DNA from: an uncultured Desulfatitalea sp.
GTDB taxonomy: Bacteria; Desulfobacterota; Desulfobacteria; Desulfobacterales; Desulfosarcinaceae
NCBI GenBank assembly: GCA_937868765.1
Contig: CALMNL010000004.1
Location: 248,001 to 312,000, forward strand
Direction of reading: 5' to 3'
Length of the DNA stretch: 64,000 bases
The position numbers and the translations under genes were made by a program. Positions within the stretch are counted from its first letter, which is position 1, and each line of letters starts with the position of its first letter. Of the stretch, positions 1 to 8,593 are shown piece by piece. Under the pieces are notes generated by a model. It was given only the letters and a program-made list of their open reading frames with translations. It did no database searches and was not told the origin of the DNA.

Positions 1-117
1 GTACTGGAAGGACCGTCGGCCTATTTCTGCAAGCACCCGCCGCGGCAATTCGACGATGACGAAGCCCATCGCCTGATCGAAGCATTCATCGCGGGTAACC
101 AGGGCAATCCGCACTAA
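1..117 (+). CDS. C-terminal 38 residues of an unidentified protein (cut by window edge)
   Basis: An open frame enters from the left edge and ends with TAA at 115-117. The visible tail ends in EAHRLIEAFIAGNQGNPH. An acidic stretch before a short amphipathic helix would fit the last helix of an alpha/beta-hydrolase, but 38 residues are too few to assign a family. Its stop overlaps the stop of the convergent diadenylate cyclase gene. Seen: frame and stop. Inferred: that it is a real gene. Confidence 0.5.
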   Translation, partial: VLEGPSAYFCKHPPRQFDDDEAHRLIEAFIAGNQGNPH

Positions 118-1556
118 TTGGGGCGGGGGCCGATGGCGAAGCTGACCTCCACCTTCTCCTTGCCGCCTTCAGCGACCTTCAGGCCAAGAGATTGCAGTGC
201 CAGGGGAACGTCCAACTGGCCGGACGTTTTGAGGTTCTCGAGCGGCACCTTCTCCGTGTAGACGGTGTCGATGTGATCCAGCACGCGCTGCGCCCCCGTC
301 AACTTGACTTTGCCGGGGGTGACCGAAGCGCTCTCCAGGGTCAGGCCGGGGGACAGAGCGCCGGCCCAATCCACCTGCACGGGGACTTCCTTGGTGGCCG
401 GAACATCCAGGGTAACCTTGACTTCCGCCGGTTCGATGCGGTTGAGGCGCAAGCCGGGCGGCAAGGCGATGTTTTCGTTGGTGAGCCTGAAAGTGTTCTG
501 GCCCCTGGCGGCATGACTCAGATCCAGCTTGGCTTTTACCTGATCGAGCCGAAGGGAACCGATCAGGGCGGCCGACCCGCTCAGGTGCAAGCGTACCGTG
601 TTCACAGAGGTGGATTGGATCTGGGTCTGCGGGTCGCGGTTCAGATACTCCAGCGGCACTTCGATACTGGTCAAGGTTTCCATGCCCTTGGCGAAGCTGA
701 ACCACACCCCGGCCATGCACAGAACGCAGATCACGGCGGCCGCGGTCAGCTCTTTTCTCTCGCGCCGCTTGTTCAAGTGGTCGCGCTGCTCCCGCCCCAC
801 GCCCAAATGTTCACCCAGGATGCGCTCCAGCGCCACATTGTCTTCGATGGGGGTGAAGATGCTGCCTTTGGCCGCCACCACCGCCCCTCGCTCTTCGGAT
901 ACCACGATCACCAGCGCATCGGTCTGTTCGGCCAGGCCGGCGGCGGCCCGATGACGGGTACCATAATATTTGGGCATATCCTCCCGCAGGCTGAGGGGCA
1001 AAATGCCACCCACCCGGGTGACCCGGTTGCCTTGAATCAACGCGGCACCGTCATGGGCCGGATTGCCGTTCCAGAAAATCGAGACGAGCATCTCTTTGGA
1101 AACCAGACCGCCCCATGCCAGCCCCCCCTGGATCATTTCATCCAGATCCTCCTTGCCCGGGAAAACCATGAGCGCTCCGATGCGATGCCGGGCCAACTCG
1201 TAGACCCCCTGCACGATGGCATCGATGGGCGTCATCTCGGCGTTTCGGGGCACCTCCCACAGCAGGGCGCGCAGGTTTTTGGCCTGTAGCACGCTCCGGA
1301 TCTCGTTGCGGAATACGATGACAATGATCAAAGCGGCACCGGCGATGATGCCCTGCATGGCCCAACTGGTGACGATCAGGCCCAGCGCCACGGCCATCCG
1401 CTGGAAAATCCAAAGCAAGGCCAGACCCGCCAGCACGCGGATGACGTTGGTGCCTCTGAACAGCACATACATCCGAAAAAGAATATAGCTGTTCAACAGC
1501 ACATCGACGATGTCTTGCCAGCGGATGGAAAAGAGAAAAGCGAAAAAAGAGTTCAT
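114..1556 (-). CDS. cdaA: Diadenylate cyclase (CdaA type) fused to a YbbR-like domain
   Basis: Synthesises c-di-AMP from two ATP at the membrane. The 480-residue protein has three N-terminal membrane segments (about 20-85). A DAC (DisA_N) domain follows, with the two signature motifs DGA at 169-171 and GTRHRAA at 199-205. A further membrane segment lies near 280-300, followed by beta-rich YbbR-like repeats to the end. In many bacteria CdaA and its YbbR regulator (CdaR) are separate neighbouring genes; here they are one polypeptide. The start is ATG 1556, not the upstream start at 1688, because the longer frame would run into the upstream DUF2914 gene. That gene stops 14 bases before this ATG, so translation is probably coupled. 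c-di-AMP normally controls potassium and osmolyte balance. Confidence 0.9.
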   Translation of the reverse strand: MNSFFAFLFSIRWQDIVDVLLNSYILFRMYVLFRGTNVIRVLAGLALLWIFQRMAVALGLIVTSWAMQGIIAGAALIIVIVFRNEIRSVLQAKNLRALLWEVPRNAEMTPIDAIVQGVYELARHRIGALMVFPGKEDLDEMIQGGLAWGGLVSKEMLVSIFWNGNPAHDGAALIQGNRVTRVGGILPLSLREDMPKYYGTRHRAAAGLAEQTDALVIVVSEERGAVVAAKGSIFTPIEDNVALERILGEHLGVGREQRDHLNKRRERKELTAAAVICVLCMAGVWFSFAKGMETLTSIEVPLEYLNRDPQTQIQSTSVNTVRLHLSGSAALIGSLRLDQVKAKLDLSHAARGQNTFRLTNENIALPPGLRLNRIEPAEVKVTLDVPATKEVPVQVDWAGALSPGLTLESASVTPGKVKLTGAQRVLDHIDTVYTEKVPLENLKTSGQLDVPLALQSLGLKVAEGGKEKVEVSFAIGPRPN

Positions 1557-1570
1557 GCGTTGATAGAGGG

Positions 1571-2044
1571 TCAATCGATGACGCTGAAACGCAGCGTTTT
1601 GATCAATCGGGATTGGGCGTTCCAAATCTCCACCCGCCAGGGGCCCTTGTCCTCCTCGCGCAGTTGAATACTGCTGTAAGTGGCCCATTTGGGGGGCTTG
1701 ATCGTCAATCGTTTGCTGGTGACCAACTCATCCTTACGGTACCATTTATGGTCCACCACGGTGGTTTCGTCCACATCTTCGAACAAGGTGTAACACGAAA
1801 TCCGTCCGGCGTTGATGGAAAAGGCCACCGCGATGTATTTGGGCTCATAGCCATCGATGGATTCGCACATTACCGCACGCGCCAGCCGGATCGTGTGCCC
1901 GGTGACTTCTGGTGATGCATCGGCGGCATAGCCCTGCTCAGCGCCTCCCGCCAGGAGACAGATCCACATAAAAGGGATCAGCAGGGCTTGCATCTTTACG
2001 GCGGAAATTAATCGGGCCTTCGTCATGGGTTCGACTTTCCTCAT
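1571..2044 (-). CDS. DUF2914 domain protein with signal sequence
   Basis: A 157-residue exported or anchored protein. An N-terminal hydrophobic segment (about 17-40, ending GGAEQGYAADA) looks like a signal peptide. The rest carries the DUF2914 pattern: a conserved W-Y block (DHKWYRKDELV), KPPKWATYSS, and a terminal WRVEIWNAQSRLIKTLRFSV. The biochemical role of DUF2914 is unknown. It ends 14 bases upstream of the diadenylate cyclase start on the same strand, so the two are likely co-transcribed. Methionine 7 (2026) is an alternative start. Confidence 0.75.
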   Translation of the reverse strand: MRKVEPMTKARLISAVKMQALLIPFMWICLLAGGAEQGYAADASPEVTGHTIRLARAVMCESIDGYEPKYIAVAFSINAGRISCYTLFEDVDETTVVDHKWYRKDELVTSKRLTIKPPKWATYSSIQLREEDKGPWRVEIWNAQSRLIKTLRFSVID

Positions 2045-2195
2045 GGGCCCATTACTAACGAAACCGCTCCTATTTGCAAGCGAAAATATATTTTCCAGGA
2101 TCTAATTGTCTGCTTGAAAGATGGCCAGGAATGTGGGTTTTGGATTCGGCGCGCGGGGGTCGCGCCGTTGGAATTGATGCGGTGGTCTCGAAACC

Positions 2196-2345
2196 TTAGC
2201 CGGGTCTTCGCAGCAAGTCGGACAAGGTCTTTTCCACAATGATTTCTTTGTTATTGCTGTGTTCGTGAATCGATTGGATGATGCGCTTGTCCACAACCCA
2301 CCCAAATCCAAGCTCGTCGAAAAAGATGATCTCATTTTTTTGCAT
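2196..2345 (-). CDS. Small hypothetical protein, 49 residues
   Basis: The ATG at 2345 is preceded by a strong Shine-Dalgarno sequence (AGGAGG, about 10 bases upstream on the minus strand). The frame gives a compact acidic/basic product beginning MQKNEIIFFDELGFGWVVDK and ending LSDLLRRPG. A longer frame from 2678 exists, but its upstream part reads as random arginine-rich sequence. I do not recognise a family. The spaced charged and hydrophobic residues resemble a small folded or binding protein. It stands alone between the DUF2914 gene and the divergent MFS gene. Confidence 0.5.
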   Translation of the reverse strand: MQKNEIIFFDELGFGWVVDKRIIQSIHEHSNNKEIIVEKTLSDLLRRPG

Positions 2346-2645
2346 GGGAAGGTAACCTCCTGAGTGTGGTCGAACCAACCGCGCAGAAAGCCTGTCTCTG
2401 CCGTATGCCCCGTGGCAATAACGCTTCGAAGGTAATATCGACGCCTGCTGCGGAATCTTTAGCCGCCTGCTGGCCGTTCCCGGACGAAAAGAGGTGACCC
2501 CGGTGGAGATGTTCGTTTGACATAAGTTGGTGTTTCGACATAAAATACGTGTCGACTGCGGACTTGGCACCTGACGCAGTCGCCACGCCTTCGTTGCGAG
2601 CCTTCGTGCGGCTGCTCCGAATGCGAAACCAAGGAGAAAGACAAC
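2346..2645. other. Divergent intergenic region, 300 bp
   Basis: Lies between the 49-residue gene (minus) and the MFS gene (plus). It must hold promoters for both. A GACATAA motif occurs twice around 2518-2545 (gacataagttgg and gacataaaatac). I see no terminator, RNA motif or further gene. Confidence 0.4.
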
Positions 2646-4001
2646 GTGGATCCAGATCGAATCGTGGAAGGCAAACAAAAGCGGGCCGTCTGGGGTTGGG
2701 CCCTCTATGACTGGGCCAATTCAGCCTTCGCCACCACCGTGATGGGGGTTTTCTACCCGGTCTTCTTCAAGCAGCAGTGGAGCCAGGGGGTGGACCCCAA
2801 TGTGAGCACCGCACGCCTGGGGTTCGGCCATGCCGCGGCCAGTCTGCTGGTGGCGATCATGGCCCCCATCCTGGGCGCCATGGCCGACCAGAGCGGTCGT
2901 CGCAAGCGCTTTCTGACAGGGTTTACCTACCTGGGCGCGATCATGACGCTGGTCATGGCCTTTATTCCCAAGGGGCAGTGGCTCATGGCCATGTTGGGAT
3001 ACAGCGCCGCCTATATTGGTTTTGCCGGCGCGATCGTATTTTATGATGCCCTGCTGCCCCAGGTGTCTCCAGTGGATCGGATGGATCAGGTTTCGAGCCT
3101 GGGGTACTCCCTGGGATATCTGGGGGGCGGCTTGCTCCTGCTGCTCAATGTGATCATGGCGCTCAAACCGGCGCTCTTCGGCTTGGCCGATGCCGGGCAG
3201 GCCGTGCGGCTCTCGTTCGCCAGCGTGGCCGTTTGGTGGGGCCTTTTCGCCCTTCTGACCTTTGCCTGGCTGCCGCCGGATCCGGCCGGGCAACGTCCGC
3301 CGCTGGGCCGGCAGATCGCCATGGGCTGGGGCCAGCTCATGGCCACCTTCCGCAAGGTGCGCCGGCTCAAGACCGCCTTTCTCTTTCTGGCCGCCTACTG
3401 GTGCTATATCGACGGCGTAGACACCATCATCAAGATGGCCGTCGATTTCGGCATGTCCCTGGGATTCGACTTCAAGGATCTCATCGTGGCCTTTCTGATC
3501 GTTCAGTTCATCGCCTTCCCCGCCGCCCTGGTGTTCGGACAACTGGGACGCCATTGGGGGGTGCGCCGGTCCATCTACCTGGCCCTGGTCATTTACATCG
3601 GGGTGACGATCTGGGGAGCCTGCATGACCCGGGTCTCGGAGTTCTATATCCTTGCGGCGCTGATCGGACTGGTCCAGGGCGGCATCCAGGCCCTGAGCCG
3701 CTCCTATTATGCACGTTTCATCCCCCACGATCAAAGCGCCGAATTTTTTGGATTCTACAATATGCTGGGCAAATTCGCGGCCATCATGGGCCCGGCGCTC
3801 ATGGGTGTGACCGGGCTTCTGGCCAAACGGCTGCTGTTGCCGACCGCTCCCACCGCCGATCAAATTCGATCGGTGGGCATCCTGGCCACACGTTCGAGCA
3901 TCATGGCCGTGCTGATCCTTTTTTTCGTGGGGGCCTTGCTGCTCTATTTCGTCGATGAGGGTAAAGGTCGGGCCGAAGCGGCCGATATAAAATCAGGGTA
4001 A
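2646..4001 (+). CDS. MFS transporter, UMF1/Atg22-like
   Basis: A 451-residue inner-membrane carrier with about 12 hydrophobic segments. The opening KRAVWGWALYDWANSAF is characteristic of the UMF1 (Atg22-like) branch of the major facilitator superfamily, and the loop ADQSGRRKRF matches the MFS 2-3 loop. The substrate cannot be read from sequence; some relatives are linked to amino-acid efflux. The start is GTG at 2646, preceded by AAGGAGAAAG. The next gene starts 6 bases after the stop, so the two form an operon. Confidence 0.85.
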   Translation: MDPDRIVEGKQKRAVWGWALYDWANSAFATTVMGVFYPVFFKQQWSQGVDPNVSTARLGFGHAAASLLVAIMAPILGAMADQSGRRKRFLTGFTYLGAIMTLVMAFIPKGQWLMAMLGYSAAYIGFAGAIVFYDALLPQVSPVDRMDQVSSLGYSLGYLGGGLLLLLNVIMALKPALFGLADAGQAVRLSFASVAVWWGLFALLTFAWLPPDPAGQRPPLGRQIAMGWGQLMATFRKVRRLKTAFLFLAAYWCYIDGVDTIIKMAVDFGMSLGFDFKDLIVAFLIVQFIAFPAALVFGQLGRHWGVRRSIYLALVIYIGVTIWGACMTRVSEFYILAALIGLVQGGIQALSRSYYARFIPHDQSAEFFGFYNMLGKFAAIMGPALMGVTGLLAKRLLLPTAPTADQIRSVGILATRSSIMAVLILFFVGALLLYFVDEGKGRAEAADIKSG

Positions 4002-4007
4002 TTTGCC

Positions 4008-6278
4008 ATGAGTGAAGAGGAAAAAAACATCGATCTGGATCCCGAAGCCCAGAAGCTCTTTGAGCAGTTCGGCGGCCTGCAGGCCTTCGAGCGGGGCAAG
4101 ACCCTGCCCGGCGCCGACCGGCTGGCCCAGAAGCTGCTTGATGAACAGAAACGCTACGATGCCATCCGTATCCTCATGGCGCAAACCACCTGGGTGCTCA
4201 GTCGTTACCTTCGCGACGACCGTTTCAGGGGCGCCGACGAGCAGGAAAGCAGAGCGTTCGCCAATCTCACCACCGCCCTGACCCGGTTAGGCCAAACCCC
4301 GGGTCACCTGGGGTGCCTTCTGATTCGTTTCCGAGGCACCGCCGGCGCCCCCGATCTGGCCGACAAATTCGACTATGAGATCATCATGGGCCACACGACC
4401 ATGGATTACCCCATGGCGCCGCGCATCGTACGACGCAACGGCGAAAAGTGGGCCAAACTGCCCGACCAGTTGCGTGAAGCTTTTACCATCCTGGCCGATT
4501 TCGGGGTCAACAACATCTACCTGCGGCTATCGGCCGATGCCCCCCCGGCCATGGCCGAGGTTCGGTTCTGCCTGAAGATCCTTTGCGGGTTTCGCGCCGC
4601 GCGCCAGAGCGGCGCTCCCATCATTATAAATCTGGACGGCAACGAGCGCACGGTTCCCTTGATCAACGACGAGAACCAGTTCCCCGATCCCAACCTCACC
4701 CTTCTGGCCGGCCTGAACCGCCTGGGCGCCAAAGCCATGGAAAGCCTGGTGGAAAAAGTCGATCGTTGGATGCGCCAACAGTCGGCCGCAACGACCTCCT
4801 CGGAAAGACGGTATACCGGCGTCTACAACACCGCCATGGATATCCCCAAAATACAGGCCCAGGTCAAGAGGCCGCCGGTGGAATTGAACAACGTCAAGTG
4901 GCTGATGGCCGAAGCCGAAGAGGAGAAGCTGGCCCCCGAGAAGATGCGCCTGGCCCAATTGGCCATGGAGATCGGCAAGGCCTCGCCCCAGCAGGTGGCC
5001 AAGATGATCCAGAGCGTGTACGGCGAAGATTACGCCCGGATCAACAAGGTGCTGCTGGGAGAACGGCTGCACCTCTCCTCCCATTTGCTCACCGCCGCGG
5101 AGAAGCAGATTCAGGAACCTCAGCTCACCAAGGAACTGCTGGGCAACCTGCAGTCCCGCCTGGACATGGTCAAAGACCAGGTCATCGACGAAGTGCATGT
5201 GGTGGAAGACACCGGCGAAGAGCGCCGCGCCGGCAAGACGCCGCCGCCCGAGGCGGTCCACAGCCAGATCTACGACATGGTGAAGTTCTACAAGGGCCGG
5301 TCGAACACGCGCAAGAAAATGGTGGGCATGGTCCATCACCCCATCCAGTTCACCGACCGGGACTACGCTATCCTCGCCAAAGACTTCCGCATCGCCCTGG
5401 AAGACGCCCAGGCGCTGGTCCAGAAGCTCAAGAACTGCTTCACCGACGAGGGGCGCTTCAAAAAGAGCGCCTTCGCAGAAGCGGTGGAGCACTTCCGAAA
5501 GTACGAGCAGAAGATTTTCCAGTTCCTCTGGGACCACATGAAGGATGTGGTGGTCGCCCAGGATCGCACCGCCTTTCTCAACTCGCTGCAAGCGCTGACC
5601 ACCCAGATGGACCAGCCCAAAAAGGCGGTCAAAATTTTACTGGAAGATCTGTGCGCCGATCCCAATGTGGTGCGCTATTCGGACAACAAGGCCATCATGC
5701 TGGCCAACCTCATCGTGCACCGCGAAAAATCATTGACCGATTACGACATCACGCCCGAAGACATCGTCCTGAACCGCCACAACATCGACAGCCAGGTCGC
5801 TCAGTACGCCACCTGGCGCATCGAAAAGGGGCACGAAGATTTCTCCAACAAGATCCAGACGATTCACCGCAAACTGCTCGAAGCGCTTCAGCTGGGCCAG
5901 ACCAGCGATCAGCAGATCCCGTCTGCCGTTCTGGTCAATCTGGAACGGGAGCTCTACATCTTTCTTTCCTTGATCGGGGGGGATACTGGCAAAGCGATCC
6001 TGCAGTCGGCAGCCGGAGAATACGGCGACCCGGCCGCCAAAGTCTACCACCAGAAGGAGAGCGAAAACTGCCTGGGGGCGCTGCTACAGAACCTGCGTGT
6101 CTCCCTGCGCGGCTTGGGCAGTGTGGGGAACTCTGCCGACATTCCGGCCATCGAGCGCATCAAGGAGAACGAGGAGAGTTTCGGCCGCCTGAAAAACGAG
6201 CGCAACTTTCGGGCCCAGGCGCGAATGATCTCCGAGTGGGTCAACGAGGCCGTCAAGCTGATCAAGTTCCGCAGCTGA
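4008..6278 (+). CDS. Large cytoplasmic protein of unknown function, 756 residues
   Basis: I do not recognise a named domain. The protein is soluble and mostly helical, with no signal peptide or membrane segment. An N-terminal part (1-260) has mixed alpha/beta character (LRLSADAPPAMAEVRFCLKI, IIINLDGNERTVPLINDENQ). The rest is a long helical region with several charged heptad-like stretches. It sits 6 bases downstream of the UMF1-type transporter and ends 82 bases before the convergent RACo-like gene. Its length, steady codon use and tight spacing show it is real. Context suggests a partner of the transporter but does not prove it. Confidence 0.7.
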   Translation: MSEEEKNIDLDPEAQKLFEQFGGLQAFERGKTLPGADRLAQKLLDEQKRYDAIRILMAQTTWVLSRYLRDDRFRGADEQESRAFANLTTALTRLGQTPGHLGCLLIRFRGTAGAPDLADKFDYEIIMGHTTMDYPMAPRIVRRNGEKWAKLPDQLREAFTILADFGVNNIYLRLSADAPPAMAEVRFCLKILCGFRAARQSGAPIIINLDGNERTVPLINDENQFPDPNLTLLAGLNRLGAKAMESLVEKVDRWMRQQSAATTSSERRYTGVYNTAMDIPKIQAQVKRPPVELNNVKWLMAEAEEEKLAPEKMRLAQLAMEIGKASPQQVAKMIQSVYGEDYARINKVLLGERLHLSSHLLTAAEKQIQEPQLTKELLGNLQSRLDMVKDQVIDEVHVVEDTGEERRAGKTPPPEAVHSQIYDMVKFYKGRSNTRKKMVGMVHHPIQFTDRDYAILAKDFRIALEDAQALVQKLKNCFTDEGRFKKSAFAEAVEHFRKYEQKIFQFLWDHMKDVVVAQDRTAFLNSLQALTTQMDQPKKAVKILLEDLCADPNVVRYSDNKAIMLANLIVHREKSLTDYDITPEDIVLNRHNIDSQVAQYATWRIEKGHEDFSNKIQTIHRKLLEALQLGQTSDQQIPSAVLVNLERELYIFLSLIGGDTGKAILQSAAGEYGDPAAKVYHQKESENCLGALLQNLRVSLRGLGSVGNSADIPAIERIKENEESFGRLKNERNFRAQARMISEWVNEAVKLIKFRS

Positions 6279-6360
6279 GTGCTTTCCCGAAAGAAGCTGT
6301 GGTTCTGTGCCCCTCCGGGGAACGTGTCCGCTTCTCTATGCGGACCCCATTGAACTTCCG

Positions 6361-8352
6361 TCAATCTGCGTTTTTGGCCCCGGCCCGGGCCTTGGCGATG
6401 AGCGCCCGGCGCTCTTCCAGGCGCGCCTGGAGCTTGGGGAACTGATGGACATCGGTGTGCGGCAGGAACAGCGCCGCAATGTAGTTGTCATAGTAGGAAG
6501 GGGTCTCCGAGAGTTCGAAATTGGTCATCATGTTGGTGACCCCCACCACCTGTTGGCGGATGCTGTTGGTCAAGGCGCTCATGCGCGCCCCCAACAGCGA
6601 GCTGTTGCCCACGTAGATCACCTTCTCCGGATCGACTTCGGGCAGCAGCCCGATGATCATGGCCCTTTCCAGGTCCACGTAGCTGCCGAAGCCGCCGGCC
6701 AGAATGATCTGCTCCACATCCTCCATGGACATGCCCACCTCTTTGAGCAACGTCTTGCAGCCGCTGTAGATGGCCCCCTTGGCCCGGATGAGGTTGTCGA
6801 TATCGATCTCGTTGATGGTGATGTCCCGGTCGATCTGGGTGGTCTCCCGATAGGCCAGCACATATTCGTAGACATTGTTGTTCTCGCGGATGCGGGCGGT
6901 CTTCAATTCGCGGTTGAACTTGCCCTGGTTGTCGATCACGCCGGCTTCGAACAGCGTGGCCACCATGGTGATCAGGCCCGAACCGCAGATCCCTTTGGGC
7001 CGCTGGTTGCCGATGGTGACGATCATGGGCTCCAGGGTCTCGGGATCGATGGAGAAATCTTCGATGGCGCCCTTGGCGGCCCGCATGCCGAACTGGATAC
7101 CGCCCCCCTCGAAGGCCGGACCGGCGCTGCACGCGGCACAGGCCATCCAATCCTTGTTGCCCACCACCACTTCGGCGTTGGTGCCGATGTCCATGAACAG
7201 GGTGAGCTTTTCGGTGCGGTACATGCCACAGCCCATGACCCCGGCCACGATGTCGCCGCCCACGTAGCTGGAGACCTGGGGATAGACCAGGGCGGTCACG
7301 TGCGGGTCCAGATCCACCCCCAGGTCGGTGGCCCGGATGGGCGGATAGACCGTAGCCGTGGGCACATAGGGTGAACGCCGAATGTAGCGCGGCTCCACGG
7401 CCAGCAGCAACTGGGTCATGGTGGTGTTACCGGCGAAGGTGATCAATGAGACGTCTTCCCGGGAGATATCTTCCCGACTGACCTTATGGTGCTTGAGCAG
7501 ATGGGCCAGCACTTTGTTCACCGTGGCGATGACCACCTGCTGCATGGTCGCAAGCCCGCCGGGCTTTTCGGCGAACATGATGCGACTGATCACATCCTCG
7601 CCGTAACTGATCTGCCCGTTGAACTCGCCGTGTTCGGCCAGCACCTTGCCCGAAACCAGGTCCACCAGTTGGCCGTAGACCGTGGTGGTGCCGATATCCA
7701 TGGCCACGGCGTAGTTCTGGGCCGTGGTGTCCCCGGCCTGTACGTTGATGATTTTGGTCTTGCCCGAGCTGCGCACGGGCCGGGCCAGGGTCACGGTCAC
7801 TTTGAAATCCTGCTCCCGGAAGACCGCCGGGATCTTGCGGATCACGGGCAGTTCCACCTCCATGCCGTGCTCGTCGCGTTGCAGGCGCAGGTGGTTGACC
7901 AGGCGGGTCACATCGGGCAGGTGGTCCTGGGCATCGGGCGGGGTCAACTCCAGGTAGATCTTCTCCACCGCGGGCAGAAAGAGCCCCTGCTGCTTGATCT
8001 CCTCCAGGCCGATCTGCTGAACCGAGACGGTGCGACGGGGGGCTGTGCGCTGCAGGGCCGAGGTGTCGATGTACGATTCCACCGGCACCCGCACGGCGAC
8101 ATCGCCCTGCACGAAGGTCTTGCAGGCCAGGCAATACCCTTTGGCACGATCCTCAACGCTGATTCGCTCTGAGGGTTCGGCTTCCACAGGCCCGGACTCG
8201 ATGATTACCCGGCACTTGCCGCACACGCCGTCACCGCCGCAGGAAGCGTTGATGTGCACCCCGGCCGCCATGGCGGCGCGAATGACACTTTCGCCATGGG
8301 GCACCTGAATCTCGACGTTGCTGGGAAGAAAGGTGACGGTGACATTGCTCAT
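6361..8352 (-). CDS. RACo-like [2Fe-2S] ferredoxin / ASKHA-domain protein (DUF4445)
   Basis: A 663-residue protein. The N-terminal plant-type ferredoxin domain has C38, C44, C47 and a later Cys (74 or 77) for a [2Fe-2S] cluster. A linker follows, then an actin-like ATPase region beginning near AVAMDIGTTTVYGQLVDL with a second phosphate motif near LTLFMDIGTNAEVVVG. This is the architecture of reductive activators of corrinoid proteins (RACo), which use ATP to drive reduction of Co(II) to Co(I). No corrinoid or methyltransferase gene is adjacent, so the target is not evident here. The start is ATG 8352 with AAGGAG upstream, replacing a longer frame from 8412. It faces the PCP_red/ferredoxin gene divergently. 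Confidence 0.88.
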   Translation of the reverse strand: MSNVTVTFLPSNVEIQVPHGESVIRAAMAAGVHINASCGGDGVCGKCRVIIESGPVEAEPSERISVEDRAKGYCLACKTFVQGDVAVRVPVESYIDTSALQRTAPRRTVSVQQIGLEEIKQQGLFLPAVEKIYLELTPPDAQDHLPDVTRLVNHLRLQRDEHGMEVELPVIRKIPAVFREQDFKVTVTLARPVRSSGKTKIINVQAGDTTAQNYAVAMDIGTTTVYGQLVDLVSGKVLAEHGEFNGQISYGEDVISRIMFAEKPGGLATMQQVVIATVNKVLAHLLKHHKVSREDISREDVSLITFAGNTTMTQLLLAVEPRYIRRSPYVPTATVYPPIRATDLGVDLDPHVTALVYPQVSSYVGGDIVAGVMGCGMYRTEKLTLFMDIGTNAEVVVGNKDWMACAACSAGPAFEGGGIQFGMRAAKGAIEDFSIDPETLEPMIVTIGNQRPKGICGSGLITMVATLFEAGVIDNQGKFNRELKTARIRENNNVYEYVLAYRETTQIDRDITINEIDIDNLIRAKGAIYSGCKTLLKEVGMSMEDVEQIILAGGFGSYVDLERAMIIGLLPEVDPEKVIYVGNSSLLGARMSALTNSIRQQVVGVTNMMTNFELSETPSYYDNYIAALFLPHTDVHQFPKLQARLEERRALIAKARAGAKNAD

Positions 8353-8512
8353 GGGGTGGCTCCTTATGCTCTGCCGGTGACGGCGGGCCTGCCGTGAATT
8401 TGGGCCGTTCATTGCGCGGCGGCTACCATATCCAATTTTAGAAAGCGTTTAAACCACATTTTCGTGGACTTTGATTCGGCCCATGTTTATTAATTGCCCC
8501 AACAATAGCGCC

Positions 8513-8530
8513 TTTGACGATTTCGTCAAA
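8513..8530. promoter_or_regulatory. Perfect 18-bp palindrome in divergent promoter region
   Basis: TTTGACGA-TT-TCGTCAAA: two perfect 8-bp arms around a 2-bp centre, in the AT-rich gap between the RACo-like gene (start 8352) and the PCP_red/ferredoxin gene (start 8594). The symmetry is typical of a dimeric repressor or activator site. TTGACG inside the left arm could also be a -35 hexamer, with TATATA downstream. Confidence 0.5.
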
Positions 8531-8593
8531 CGTCATAAGGTATATAAACAAGAGTTTTGTGAACACATCCCGTCGACGCAAGGGAACGCAAGC

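Noticed and set aside
192-1289. Long plus-strand frame opposite the diadenylate cyclase gene
   Set aside because: It is an antisense shadow of a well-supported gene, with histidine- and glycine-rich random composition typical of GC-rich complements.
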